Source: Crossiella sp. CA-258035 (GTDB taxonomy: Bacteria; Actinomycetota; Actinomycetes; Mycobacteriales; Pseudonocardiaceae). Taken from it: a stretch of 64,000 nucleotides of DNA. The stretch's first letter is position 1; every line of letters starts with the position of its first letter. Location: NCBI RefSeq assembly GCF_030064675.1, contig NZ_CP116413.1:529001-593000 (forward strand). The letters are read 5' to 3'. This document shows positions 25,921 to 33,799 of this stretch, piece after piece. The position numbers and the translations under genes were made by a program. The notes below the pieces were generated by a model. The model ran no database searches, was not told where the DNA came from, and worked only from the letters and a program-made list of their open reading frames with translations.

Positions 25921-26034
25921 CTCGGTCTGCCCGGCGGCGAACAGCCCGAACGTGCTGACCACCGCCAGCAGACCGATCGCGAACACAGCGATGGCTACCG
26001 GTATCAGCTTGATCTTCGGGGCGGTCGCGGCCAC
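25822..26034 (-). CDS. Small membrane protein with two hydrophobic segments
   Basis: 70 residues: MAATAPKIKLIPVAIAVFAI opens a first transmembrane helix (~11-33), a short polar loop GQTELPLW follows, and a second helix (~42-62) ends in a basic FRQSRQDRG tail. Two in-frame helices with an inside-positive end are hard to explain as a shadow frame. It overlaps the HAD gene by 99 bases on the opposite strand, and sits where M. tuberculosis has the membrane gene Rv0870c, directly before cspB, although it is shorter. No function is known. Confidence 0.7.
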   Translation of the reverse strand: MAATAPKIKLIPVAIAVFAIGLLAVVSTFGLFAAGQTELPLWLNLACLLLPVGLALGVFAVFRQSRQDRG

Positions 26035-26100
26035 GCTGGAAGCTTAGACGTTCACGCGGGGACCACGGGTAGCGCGCACAACTCGGCTACTCTGGAGAAC

Positions 26101-26128
26101 ACGCGCCTCTCGCACTCTTGAGGCGCGT
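26101..26128 (+). promoter_or_regulatory. Hairpin in the 5' leader of the cold-shock gene
   Basis: ACGCGCCTC (26101-26109) and GAGGCGCGT (26120-26128) make a perfect 9-bp stem with a 10-base loop, followed by TT. It lies 30 bases before the cspB start, between divergent genes, so it is more likely a structured mRNA leader than a terminator. An upstream terminator use cannot be excluded. Confidence 0.5.
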
Positions 26129-26158
26129 TTGTCGTGACTTAGGGAAACGGTGAGGACA

Positions 26159-26548
26159 GTGCCGAGCGGCAGGGTCAAGTGGTACGACGCGGAGAAGGGC
26201 TTCGGCTTCGTGACCCAGGACGGGGGCGAGGACGTCTACGTGCGCGCCTCCGCGCTACCCGAGGGTGTCTCCGCGCTCAAGCCCGGCATGCGGGTGGAGT
26301 TCGGCGTCGCTGACGGTCGCCGGGGTCCACAGGCGCTGTCCGTCCGGCTGGTCGATCCGGTGCCCTCGGTGGTCGAGGCCCGGCGCCGACCGGCGGAGGA
26401 GCTGCACGGGCTGATCGAGGACATGATCAAGGTCCTGGAGTCCACCGTGCAGCCGGACCTGCGCCGCAACCGCTACCCGGACCGCAAGGTGACCAAGCGG
26501 ATCGCCGAGGTCGTGCGCGCGGTGGCGCGGGAGCTCGACCCGAACTGA
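26159..26548 (+). CDS. cspB: Cold-shock domain protein CspB-like, with C-terminal extension
   Basis: 129 residues from the GTG at 26159; GTGAGGAC supplies the ribosome-binding site, and the family begins right there ([18 protein letters not shown]). An earlier in-frame GTG at 26150 overlaps that site. RNP1 is KGFGFV and RNP2 is DVYVRAS. Instead of the usual ~67 residues it has a helical extension of about 60, [49 protein letters not shown], as in M. tuberculosis CspB (Rv0871). It is an RNA chaperone by family. Confidence 0.92.
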   Translation: MPSGRVKWYDAEKGFGFVTQDGGEDVYVRASALPEGVSALKPGMRVEFGVADGRRGPQALSVRLVDPVPSVVEARRRPAEELHGLIEDMIKVLESTVQPDLRRNRYPDRKVTKRIAEVVRAVARELDPN

Positions 26549-26564
26549 TCTTGGGTTACGACGG

Positions 26565-26583
26565 CCGCGGGGTCTACCCGCGG
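26565..26583. terminator. Possible terminator between cspB and the DUF2771 lipoprotein gene
   Basis: CCGCGGG (26565-26571) and CCCGCGG (26577-26583) enclose a five-base loop, between convergent genes. The stem overlaps the stop codon of the lipoprotein gene. There is no T-run. Confidence 0.45.
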
Positions 26584-27056
26584 TCGTCCACCGAGATCAC
26601 CCAGGTCCCGCGAGTCCCGAAGCTGACGCCGCCCTCGGTGTTGGCCGAGATCGCCGCGCCGTACTGGTGCACCTCGATGGTCTCCAGCTGCGCGTCCGCC
26701 TCCGGCAGCTTCAGCGTGTACGCCAGCGTCTTGTTCGGCGCGAACGCCTCGCTGCGCCCGTCGACCTTGCCGTTGTCCGGCTTGCGGTAGCGGAAGACCA
26801 CCTGCCACGGCGTCTCGCCGATCCGCGGATCGACCGAGATCTTGACCTCCTGGCCCTTGGGCACCCGCAGCACCCCGGCGGCCTTCGGGTCGGCCTGGCA
26901 GTTCTCCACCTTCACGTCGCAGTACTGCGAGGGCTTCACCGCGATCGACTTGCCCGCGGCGAACAGGGTCACCTCCGGCGGTCCGACCGGGGCGGCACAG
27001 GCGGCCACTCCGGACAGCGCGGCGGCGGCCAGCAGCAACGACAGTCCCTTGTGCAC
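26574..27056 (-). CDS. DUF2771 lipoprotein (Rv0875c family)
   Basis: 160 residues from the GTG at 27056. A lipoprotein signal peptide ends LSGVAAC with the lipidated Cys at 20. The mature part matches actinobacterial DUF2771: FAAGKSIAVKPSQYCDVKVENCQ with a Cys pair, and VHQYGAAISANTEGGVSFGTRGTWVI. The function is unknown. It is the last gene of a minus-strand operon, ten bases after the MFS gene, mirroring Rv0876c-Rv0875c in M. tuberculosis. Confidence 0.88.
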   Translation of the reverse strand: MHKGLSLLLAAAALSGVAACAAPVGPPEVTLFAAGKSIAVKPSQYCDVKVENCQADPKAAGVLRVPKGQEVKISVDPRIGETPWQVVFRYRKPDNGKVDGRSEAFAPNKTLAYTLKLPEADAQLETIEVHQYGAAISANTEGGVSFGTRGTWVISVDDRG

Positions 27057-27066
27057 GAACCCGACT

Positions 27067-28683
27067 CTATGTCGTGGCCGGACGCAAGGGCCGGTCGCCT
27101 CCGAAGCCCGGGATCAGCGAGGAGCCGCGCCCGGCCAGCAGGGTCTGGGTGAAGCCGAGGGCCAGCAGCACCGAGACCACGGTGAAGCCGATCCAGTACT
27201 CCGCGGGCAGCAGCAGGCCGACCGCGCCGCCGAAGGTCCAGGCCAGCTGCAGCACGGTCTCCGAGCGGCCGAAGGCCGAGGCCCGCGACTCCTCCGGCAT
27301 GTCCCGCTGCACCACCGCGTCCAGGCACACCTTGGCCAGCGCGGAGGCGGTCGCGCCGACCAGGCCGACGATGGCCGCCGTGGTCAGCCCGCCGAAGATC
27401 GCGGCCACCACGGTGGCGGCCAGCGAGGACCCGACGCAGACCAGCAGCAGCTGGTCCGGCTTGCTGAAGCTCAGCCGCGCGCCGACCGCGCTGCCCACGA
27501 AGTTGCCCGCGCCCGCGGCCGCGCCGATCACGCCGAGCAGCAGCAGTTGCATGAACGGCTCGCCCTGGGTCTGCGCCTTCACCGCGAACGCGGCGAAGAG
27601 CATCAGGAAGCCGGTGAGCACCCGCACCGTCGCGTTGGCCCACAACGTGACCACCAGCACCCGGCCCATCGGCTGCCGCTTCCGCTTGGGGTGCGCGCCC
27701 ACCGAGGCAGGCACCTCGCCCTCGGTGACCTCCACCCAGGCCGGGATGCGCACGCAGGACCACACGCCGACCGCGCAGATCGCCGCGGTGAACCACAGCG
27801 CGCCCTGCGGCCCGAACAGCTGGCCCAGCCCGGCCGCGATACCGCCGAAGGCCACGCTGGCCACCAGGCCGAACACGGTCAGCCGGGAGTTGGTCCGCAC
27901 CAGGTCCAGCTCATCGGGCAGGACCCTGGGTGTCACCGCGGCCTTGAGCACGCCGAAGGACCTGGACAGCACCATGCAGCCCAGCGCGGCCGGGTAGAGC
28001 GCCCAGTTGTCGAAGTTCAGCGCCATCACCGCGGCCAGCGCGATCCGGCCGGCGAAGGAGACGGCTAAAGCCAGCCGCCTGCCCTGCTGCATCCGGTCCA
28101 GCAGCGGGCCGACCACCGGGGCGACCAGCGCGAACGGGGCCACCGTGATCAGCAGGTAGAGCGCGACCTTGCCCTTGCTCTCCGCGCTCGCGGCGGAGAA
28201 GAACAGCGTGTTGGCCATGGCCACCGCGATCGCGGCGTCCACGGCGTAGTTGAGCATGGTGGCGTAGGTCAGCGCGGCCAGCCCGGACTCGCGCGCCCCG
28301 TCGGCGGCCACTCCCCGGCGGAAGGCCCGCACCGCCTGCTGGGTGAGGTGCTTGCTCCGCCACATCATCACCCTGGTGACGGTGATCTTCTTCGGTGGCG
28401 CGGGCGCGTCCGGCTGCTGCGGCGGCGGAGGTTCTTCCTCGTAGACCTCGTCCGGGTAGTACGGCGAGGGCGGCGGGCGGTGCGGTGGCCTGCCCGGCTG
28501 CGGTGGCGGGCCGGACCTCGGCGGTGGCGGCGGGCGGCGACGCACCGGCTCGGTGCGGCGCTCGCCCTGGTAGTCCGGGTCGTCCTCCCAGGGATAACTC
28601 CGGCCGCCCTCGGCAGGCGGTTCGTACCTGCGGGTGCGCCCGCGGCTGCCGTTGCGGGTCGGCTCGTCCGGTCCGGGTCGCAT
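27067..28683 (-). CDS. MFS-type membrane protein with Pro-rich cytoplasmic N-terminus (Rv0876c family)
   Basis: 538 residues from the ATG at 28683, with AGGAG five bases upstream. Residues ~1-120 are hydrophilic and Pro/Arg-rich with poly-Pro runs; the rest holds about twelve transmembrane helices with an MFS-like loop (GPLLDRMQQGRRLAL). Length and layout match the M. tuberculosis protein Rv0876c. The transported substrate is unknown. It is the middle gene of a three-gene operon, preceded by a glutaminyl cyclase-like lipoprotein and followed by a DUF2771 lipoprotein. It contains a rare TTA leucine codon (28066-28068, minus strand). Confidence 0.88.
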   Translation of the reverse strand: MRPGPDEPTRNGSRGRTRRYEPPAEGGRSYPWEDDPDYQGERRTEPVRRRPPPPPRSGPPPQPGRPPHRPPPSPYYPDEVYEEEPPPPQQPDAPAPPKKITVTRVMMWRSKHLTQQAVRAFRRGVAADGARESGLAALTYATMLNYAVDAAIAVAMANTLFFSAASAESKGKVALYLLITVAPFALVAPVVGPLLDRMQQGRRLALAVSFAGRIALAAVMALNFDNWALYPAALGCMVLSRSFGVLKAAVTPRVLPDELDLVRTNSRLTVFGLVASVAFGGIAAGLGQLFGPQGALWFTAAICAVGVWSCVRIPAWVEVTEGEVPASVGAHPKRKRQPMGRVLVVTLWANATVRVLTGFLMLFAAFAVKAQTQGEPFMQLLLLGVIGAAAGAGNFVGSAVGARLSFSKPDQLLLVCVGSSLAATVVAAIFGGLTTAAIVGLVGATASALAKVCLDAVVQRDMPEESRASAFGRSETVLQLAWTFGGAVGLLLPAEYWIGFTVVSVLLALGFTQTLLAGRGSSLIPGFGGDRPLRPATT

Positions 28684-28690
28684 CACACTC

Positions 28691-29479
28691 CTAATCCTGC
28701 CGTACCGGAACGAACTTGACCCGGAACATGGCTGGCCAGAGCTTTCCGGTGAGCAGGAACTCCGCCGTGCCCGGGATGGCCGCGATGCCGTTGAGCACGT
28801 CCGCGCCCTCCTTCTGCTCCGCGCGGAGCAGCCCGCTGGCATCCACTACGGCGGTGACCGCGCCGGAGTTCGGGTCGATCCGCAGGATCTCCTCGGTCTG
28901 CCACACGTTGGCCCAGACCGCGCCGCCGACGCACTCCAGCTCGTTGAGCCTGCTCACCGTGGCACCGGGGCGGCGCACGGTGACCGTGCCGGTGCGGGCG
29001 AAGGTCTTCGGGTCGCGGAAGCTCAGCGTGCCGGTGCCGTCGCTCATCACCAGCCGGTCGCCGTCCTTGCACAGGCCCCAGCCCTCGCCCTCCAGCTCGA
29101 CCTGGTCGATCTGGGTGAGATCCCGCCGGTTCCAGCGCAGCGCGTAGCCGTCCTGCCAGGTCAGCTGCCAGATCACGTCCCCGGCCACGGTGATGCCCTC
29201 GCCGAAGAAGCCGTTGGGCACCGCCGCCTGCCGCCGCACCTGGCCGGTCTCCCGGTCCACCTCGCGCAGGGTGGAGGACCCGGCCAGCCCGGTGCCCTCG
29301 TAGAGGGTGCCGTCGGCGATCTCCAGGCCCTGGGTGAAGGCGGTGTGGTCGTGCGGATGGCTGGCGAGCACCTCGGCGCGCAACCGTTGCGGTTCCGTTT
29401 CGCTCGCGGCCGAGCAACCGGAAAACGCCAGGCTCGCGCACACCACCGCGGTCAGTACCGTCACCACTCGCACGGTCAC
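28691..29479 (-). CDS. Glutaminyl-peptide cyclotransferase-like lipoprotein
   Basis: 262 residues if the first GTG at 29479 is used; several close GTG codons (29473, 29467, 29464) make the exact start uncertain. A lipobox SLAFSGC (Cys22) predicts lipidation. The mature protein is a five-bladed propeller of the plant/bacterial glutaminyl cyclase family: HDHTAFTQGLEI, YEGTGLAGSSTLREVD, FGEGITV, WQLTWQDG, LNELECVGGAVWANVW and DVLNGIAAIPGTAEFLLTGKLWP. These enzymes form N-terminal pyroglutamate on exported peptides. It is the first gene of the operon with the MFS and DUF2771 genes, seven bases before the MFS start. Confidence 0.88.
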   Translation of the reverse strand: MTVRVVTVLTAVVCASLAFSGCSAASETEPQRLRAEVLASHPHDHTAFTQGLEIADGTLYEGTGLAGSSTLREVDRETGQVRRQAAVPNGFFGEGITVAGDVIWQLTWQDGYALRWNRRDLTQIDQVELEGEGWGLCKDGDRLVMSDGTGTLSFRDPKTFARTGTVTVRRPGATVSRLNELECVGGAVWANVWQTEEILRIDPNSGAVTAVVDASGLLRAEQKEGADVLNGIAAIPGTAEFLLTGKLWPAMFRVKFVPVRQD

Positions 29480-29529
29480 AGGGTGGCATGCCGCATCGGT
29501 GCTCGCCGAGATGCGGCACAATCTGCTAT

Positions 29530-30540
29530 GTGACCCCAACCTCCACTCCAGCCGAGCACCGGACCGACTCGATCGACGGCACGCAGGCGAGCGCCGCACT
29601 GGTGAACGCGGTCCCGCTGGCCCAGGCCGCGGCCGCGGAGGCCGCTGAGGGCGAGGAGGTCGGCGGGCACGTCGGCACCGCGGTCGAGGACCCGTCGGCC
29701 GTCACCCACTTCTTCGAGGCCGCGCACCCCGGCTACACCGGCTGGCGCTGGGCGGTCACCGTCTCCCAGGCAGGCGGCGAGGAACCGGTCACGGTCAGCG
29801 AGGTCGTGCTGCTGCCCGGCCCGCAGGCCCTGGTCGCCCCGGACTGGGTGCCGTGGAACCAGCGGGTCAAGGCCGGTGACCTCGGCGTCGGCGACCTGCT
29901 GCCCACCTCCCCCGACGACCACCGACTGGTCCCCGGCTACCTGCAGAGCGACGACCCCGCGGTCGAGGAGGTCACCCGAGAGGTGGGCCTCGGCCGGATG
30001 CGGGTGCTGTCCTGGGAGGGCCGGGCGGAGGCCGCGGCCCGCTGGACCGGCGGCGACTTCGGACCGGGCAGCGACATGGCCCGCAGCGCGCCGGGCTCCT
30101 GCGCCGGCTGCGGGTTCTTCCTGCCGCTGGCCGGGTCGCTGCGCGCGGCGTTCGGGGTGTGCGGGAACGAGTACTCGCCAGCCGACGGCCGGGTGGTGCA
30201 CGCGGAGTACGGCTGCGGCGCGCACTCCGAGGCCGAGGTGGACACCTCGCCGCTGGTGCCGGTGGCCGAGGTGATCTACGACGACGCGATGCTGGACATC
30301 GAGCAGCGGCCCAGCTCCGCCGGGACCGCGCCCAGCCCCGCCGGAAGCGCGCCTGAGCACGCCGCGGAGACCGCGACCGAGGCCGCGCCGGAGACTGCCG
30401 TGGAAGCCGCGCCCGAGGCTGCGCCGGAGCCCGCCGCCGAGGCCGCCCCGGAAGCCGCCCCCGCGGAGCCCGCGGCTGAGCCCGTCGAAGCCGAGGCGAT
30501 CCTGCCGGAGTCCCCCGCCGCGAACGAAGCCCAGGAGTGA
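29530..30540 (+). CDS. DUF3027 protein with Cys/His cluster (Rv0877 family)
   Basis: 336 residues from the GTG at 29530. The DUF3027 core (~20-240) includes [39 protein letters not shown] and a cysteine-rich part, CAGCGFFLPLAGSL...GVCGNEYSPADGRVVHAEYGCGAHSE, that looks like a zinc site. The last ~85 residues are a disordered Ala/Glu/Pro tail. It corresponds to Rv0877 in the mycobacterial order. Function unknown. Its stop overlaps the GTG of the next gene, so the two are translationally coupled; it is divergent from the glutaminyl cyclase gene. Confidence 0.88.
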   Translation: MTPTSTPAEHRTDSIDGTQASAALVNAVPLAQAAAAEAAEGEEVGGHVGTAVEDPSAVTHFFEAAHPGYTGWRWAVTVSQAGGEEPVTVSEVVLLPGPQALVAPDWVPWNQRVKAGDLGVGDLLPTSPDDHRLVPGYLQSDDPAVEEVTREVGLGRMRVLSWEGRAEAAARWTGGDFGPGSDMARSAPGSCAGCGFFLPLAGSLRAAFGVCGNEYSPADGRVVHAEYGCGAHSEAEVDTSPLVPVAEVIYDDAMLDIEQRPSSAGTAPSPAGSAPEHAAETATEAAPETAVEAAPEAAPEPAAEAAPEAAPAEPAAEPVEAEAILPESPAANEAQE

Positions 30541-33467
30541 GCGAGACCTTCCGCGCCGACGAGCTGCGCCAGGCGACCCTGGCGGCCTGGGCGTCCTCGC
30601 CGACCCGGTTCCGCGAGGACGCCAACGCCGAGGACGACCTGCGCTACGGCGGTTACCGCGACCGCCTCTTCGTCGAGCTCGCCCAGAACGCCGCCGACGC
30701 GGCGGGCGCGGGCGGCATCCTGCGGGTCACCCTGGCCGGTGACGAGCTCCGGGTGGCCAACACCGGCGCTCCGCTGGACGCCGAGGGCGTGGCCGCGCTG
30801 GCCTCGCTGCGGGCCTCGGCCAAGCGCTCCGGCGGGGTCGGGCAGTTCGGCGTCGGGTTCGCCGCGGTGCTGGCGGTCAGCACCGAGCCGAGTGTGCGCT
30901 CGGCCGCCGGGGGTGTGCGGTTCTCCGCCGCGGACACCCTGGCCGAGGTGCGGGCCATCCCGGAGCTGGCCGCCGAGCTGGCCGAGCGGGAGAACACCGT
31001 GCCGGTGCTGCGGCTGCCCTGGGCGGTCGAGCCCGAGCCGCTGCCGCCCGGCTTCGACACCGAGGTGCGCCTGCCACTGCTGTCCGATGTGGACGGTCGG
31101 TCGCTGCTGGACCAGCTGGCCGGACAGGCCGAGGACCTGCTGCTCGCGCTGCCCGGGCTGAGCCGGATCGAGGTCGAGGACCAGGTCTGGACCAGGGTGG
31201 ACCACCCGGACGGCGTGGCCGAGCTGAGCACGCCTGCCGGGCCGTCCCGCTGGGCGCTGCACCGGGAGTCCGGGCAGCTCGGCGAGGAGGTGCTGGCCGG
31301 TCTTGGGGTGGAGGCGCGGCGGCGCACCGGGTGGTCGGTGTGCTGGGCGGTGCGGCTGGACGAGTCCGGCACGCCCTGTCCAGCCGGGTCCGACGTGCTC
31401 TACGCGCCCACGCCCACCGACGAGCGGCTTTCCTTACCGGCCAGGCTGTTCGCCGGACTGCCGATCGAGCCCTCCCGCCGTCGGCTGGCGCCGAGCCCGG
31501 CCGCGGACGCGGTGCTGCGCGCGGCCGCCGACTGCTACCCGCAGCTGCTGCTGGCGCTGCCGCCGGCCAGCCGGACCGCGCTGGTGCCGCTGCCGGAGTT
31601 CCCGCTCTCCGAGGTCGACGAGAAGCTGCGCGAGCTGGTGCTCACCGCGCTGACCAACGCCGAATGGCTGCTCGCCGCCGACAAGGTGGTGCTCTCCCCG
31701 CGCCAGGCCTGCCTGCTGGACGTGGCCGCGCCGGAGCTGGTCGAGCTGCTCGGGCCGTCCCTGGGCGGCCTGCTGCCAGCTGAGCTGGCCGGGGCCGAGC
31801 ACCTGCGCGCGCTGCAAGCCGTTGGCGTGCGCCGGATCCGGCTGCCCGAGGTGGTCGCCACCGTGGCGGGTGTGGACCGCGCGCCGGAGTGGTGGCACCG
31901 GCTCTACACCGCGCTGGCCCCGGTGGCTGAGGTCGACTCCACCGCCCGCGAGGAGCTGGGCGCGCTGCCGGTGCCGCTGGTCGACGGGCGCACCGTCACC
32001 GGCCCGCGCGGGGTGCTGCTGCCCGAGGTGGCCGACGACATCCTCACCGCTATGTCCACTGTGGACATCGGTCTGCGGGTGGTGCACCCCGCGGCCAAGC
32101 ACCGGCTGCTGGAACGCCTCGGCGCCAAGTCGGTCGGCGCGGCCGAGCTGCTGGAGGAGCTGCGCCCCGCGGTGGAGCGCAGCGTGGAGGACCTGGAAGC
32201 CGGACTGGACACCGCCGCGCTCACCGACGTGGTGCTGCGCCTGGTCGAGCTGGCCGGACTGCGCCGGGGCGAGGCCCCGTGGCTGGCCGCGCTGGCCCTG
32301 CCGGACGAGCACGGCGACCCGCGCCGGGCCGACGAGCTGCTGCTGCCGGCCTCGCCGCTGCGCGCGGTGCTGGCCGAGGACAGCCCGCTGGGCGTGCTCG
32401 CCGCCGACGTGGCCGAGCGCTGGGCGCCCGGCCTGCTCACCGCGATCGGCGTGCTGGACTCCTTCCCGATCATCGTGGACGAGTCACCGGCCGGACCCGA
32501 CCACGACCTGCCGGACGAGCAGGAGTGGTGGGACGAGGTGGCCGCCGCCCACCCGGCAGGCGAAGGCCCCCGGCAGATCATCGCGGTCGGCGACCTGGAC
32601 CTGGTCGCGGAACAGGCCTGGCCGGTCGCGCTGCGCCTGATCGCCGCGGATCCCCTTGCCTGGCAGGCACTTCGGCTGCGGGACGGGCACACCGCCTGGT
32701 GGCTGTCCCGGTTCGCGCTGATCGGCGGCCGCCCGCCGAGGGACTGGCGCCGGGCCGACGTGGACGAGCTCAACGGCCTGTACGAGGTCGTCCCGGCCGA
32801 GGGCCTCAGCGACGAGCTCCTCGCCCTGCTCGGTGTCCGCGATTCGGTCGAAGTGTCCGATGTGGACGATGCCATCGACGTGCTGGCCCGGCTGGCCGAT
32901 CCGGACCGGCTGGTGCGCGAGGGCGTGGTGCTGCGCGCGCACGAGGCGCTCGCGGACGCGGTGAGCGAGGGCAGGGTGGACCCGGCCGAGGTGGAGCCGC
33001 CCGCCGCGGTCCGCTCGCTGGCCGGCACCGTGGTGGCCACCGAGCGCGCGCTGGTGCTGGACGGCCCGTGGTGGCTGGCCGTGCTGGACCCGGCCGAGGT
33101 GGTCGCGGGCGGGGACGCCCCCGCGCTGGCCGACCTGCTCGACCTGCCCACCTCCGACGGCGACGAGGTGGTCAGCGCGGGCCGGGTGCAGCCGTGGGCG
33201 GAGCTGGACGGCGTGGTCGAGACCTGCGACCTGCTCGGCCTGGACTACCCCGACGGCGACCTGCACGTGCACCAGGAGCTGGTGGTGCTGGTGGACGAGA
33301 CCCGGCACACCGTGCCCTGGTGGCTGGACCCCGACGGCGAGCTGCACACCACCGAGGACCCGCAGGGCCTGGCCCGCGCCCTGGCCTGGACCCTGGACCG
33401 CTGGGACGACCGGCACCTGCTGGCCGCCCTGCTCGCCGACCCGACCGCGCCGACGCTGCTGCGCTAG
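30537..33467 (+). CDS. Large protein with sacsin/Hsp90-type ATP-binding domain
   Basis: 976 residues from the GTG at 30537, overlapping the preceding stop by three bases. The N-terminal ~200 residues carry a GHKL ATPase fold: DRLFVELAQNAADAAG (N-box), LRVANTGAPLD (G1) and GVGQFGVGFAAVLA (G2), as in sacsin-like and Hsp90-like proteins. The rest is long, acidic, alpha/beta, without recognised domains. A role as a chaperone-like or scaffold ATPase is inferred. It is coupled to DUF3027, and a TTA leucine codon occurs at codon 300 (31434-31436). Its end overlaps the convergent DUF2530 gene by four bases. Confidence 0.82.
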   Translation: MSETFRADELRQATLAAWASSPTRFREDANAEDDLRYGGYRDRLFVELAQNAADAAGAGGILRVTLAGDELRVANTGAPLDAEGVAALASLRASAKRSGGVGQFGVGFAAVLAVSTEPSVRSAAGGVRFSAADTLAEVRAIPELAAELAERENTVPVLRLPWAVEPEPLPPGFDTEVRLPLLSDVDGRSLLDQLAGQAEDLLLALPGLSRIEVEDQVWTRVDHPDGVAELSTPAGPSRWALHRESGQLGEEVLAGLGVEARRRTGWSVCWAVRLDESGTPCPAGSDVLYAPTPTDERLSLPARLFAGLPIEPSRRRLAPSPAADAVLRAAADCYPQLLLALPPASRTALVPLPEFPLSEVDEKLRELVLTALTNAEWLLAADKVVLSPRQACLLDVAAPELVELLGPSLGGLLPAELAGAEHLRALQAVGVRRIRLPEVVATVAGVDRAPEWWHRLYTALAPVAEVDSTAREELGALPVPLVDGRTVTGPRGVLLPEVADDILTAMSTVDIGLRVVHPAAKHRLLERLGAKSVGAAELLEELRPAVERSVEDLEAGLDTAALTDVVLRLVELAGLRRGEAPWLAALALPDEHGDPRRADELLLPASPLRAVLAEDSPLGVLAADVAERWAPGLLTAIGVLDSFPIIVDESPAGPDHDLPDEQEWWDEVAAAHPAGEGPRQIIAVGDLDLVAEQAWPVALRLIAADPLAWQALRLRDGHTAWWLSRFALIGGRPPRDWRRADVDELNGLYEVVPAEGLSDELLALLGVRDSVEVSDVDDAIDVLARLADPDRLVREGVVLRAHEALADAVSEGRVDPAEVEPPAAVRSLAGTVVATERALVLDGPWWLAVLDPAEVVAGGDAPALADLLDLPTSDGDEVVSAGRVQPWAELDGVVETCDLLGLDYPDGDLHVHQELVVLVDETRHTVPWWLDPDGELHTTEDPQGLARALAWTLDRWDDRHLLAALLADPTAPTLLR

Positions 33468-33745
33468 ACCCCGGTCTGCGCGGAGCGGGACCCGCGCCTG
33501 GCGGCCGCGCGCTGCCAGGCGATCACGGCCAGCCCGACGAAGCCGAGCAGCCCGCCGACCAGGCAGGTCCAGGTCCACACCGACCCGGTGCCGCGCAGGA
33601 CCAGCAGCACTGCGAACGCGGCGAAGAACACCCCGGTGCCGACCGACACCGCGGGCACCGCGTCCACCAGGCCGCGGGGCAGGGCGGGCGGGGGCGGGGG
33701 TGTTTGCCTGTTCGTAACCGGGCTCGGTTCGCTTCTCTCGGCCAC
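33464..33745 (-). CDS. DUF2530 small membrane protein (Rv0879c family)
   Basis: 93 residues from the GTG at 33745; a very long extension of this frame upstream is antisense to the permease and not real. The hydrophilic Pro-rich N-terminus (TPPPPPALPRGLVDAVP) is followed by two transmembrane helices (VGTGVFFAAFAVLLVLRGTG and WTWTCLVGGLLGFVGLAVIAW) and a basic tail. This is the layout of actinobacterial DUF2530, matching Rv0879c. Function unknown. It is divergent from the purine permease with 54 bases between starts. Confidence 0.83.
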   Translation of the reverse strand: MAERSEPSPVTNRQTPPPPPALPRGLVDAVPAVSVGTGVFFAAFAVLLVLRGTGSVWTWTCLVGGLLGFVGLAVIAWQRAAARRGSRSAQTGV

Positions 33746-33749
33746 GTCA

Positions 33750-33764
33750 GGCAGGCTACCTGCC
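33750..33764. promoter_or_regulatory. Short inverted repeat in the divergent DUF2530/permease gap
   Basis: GGCAGG-CTA-CCTGCC, a 6-bp perfect inverted repeat, sits immediately upstream of the DUF2530 start and 35 bases before the permease start. It could be an operator serving one or both promoters. Confidence 0.4.
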
Positions 33765-33799
33765 GAAACGACGGCCAGTGGCAGCAGGGAGGAACCGCG

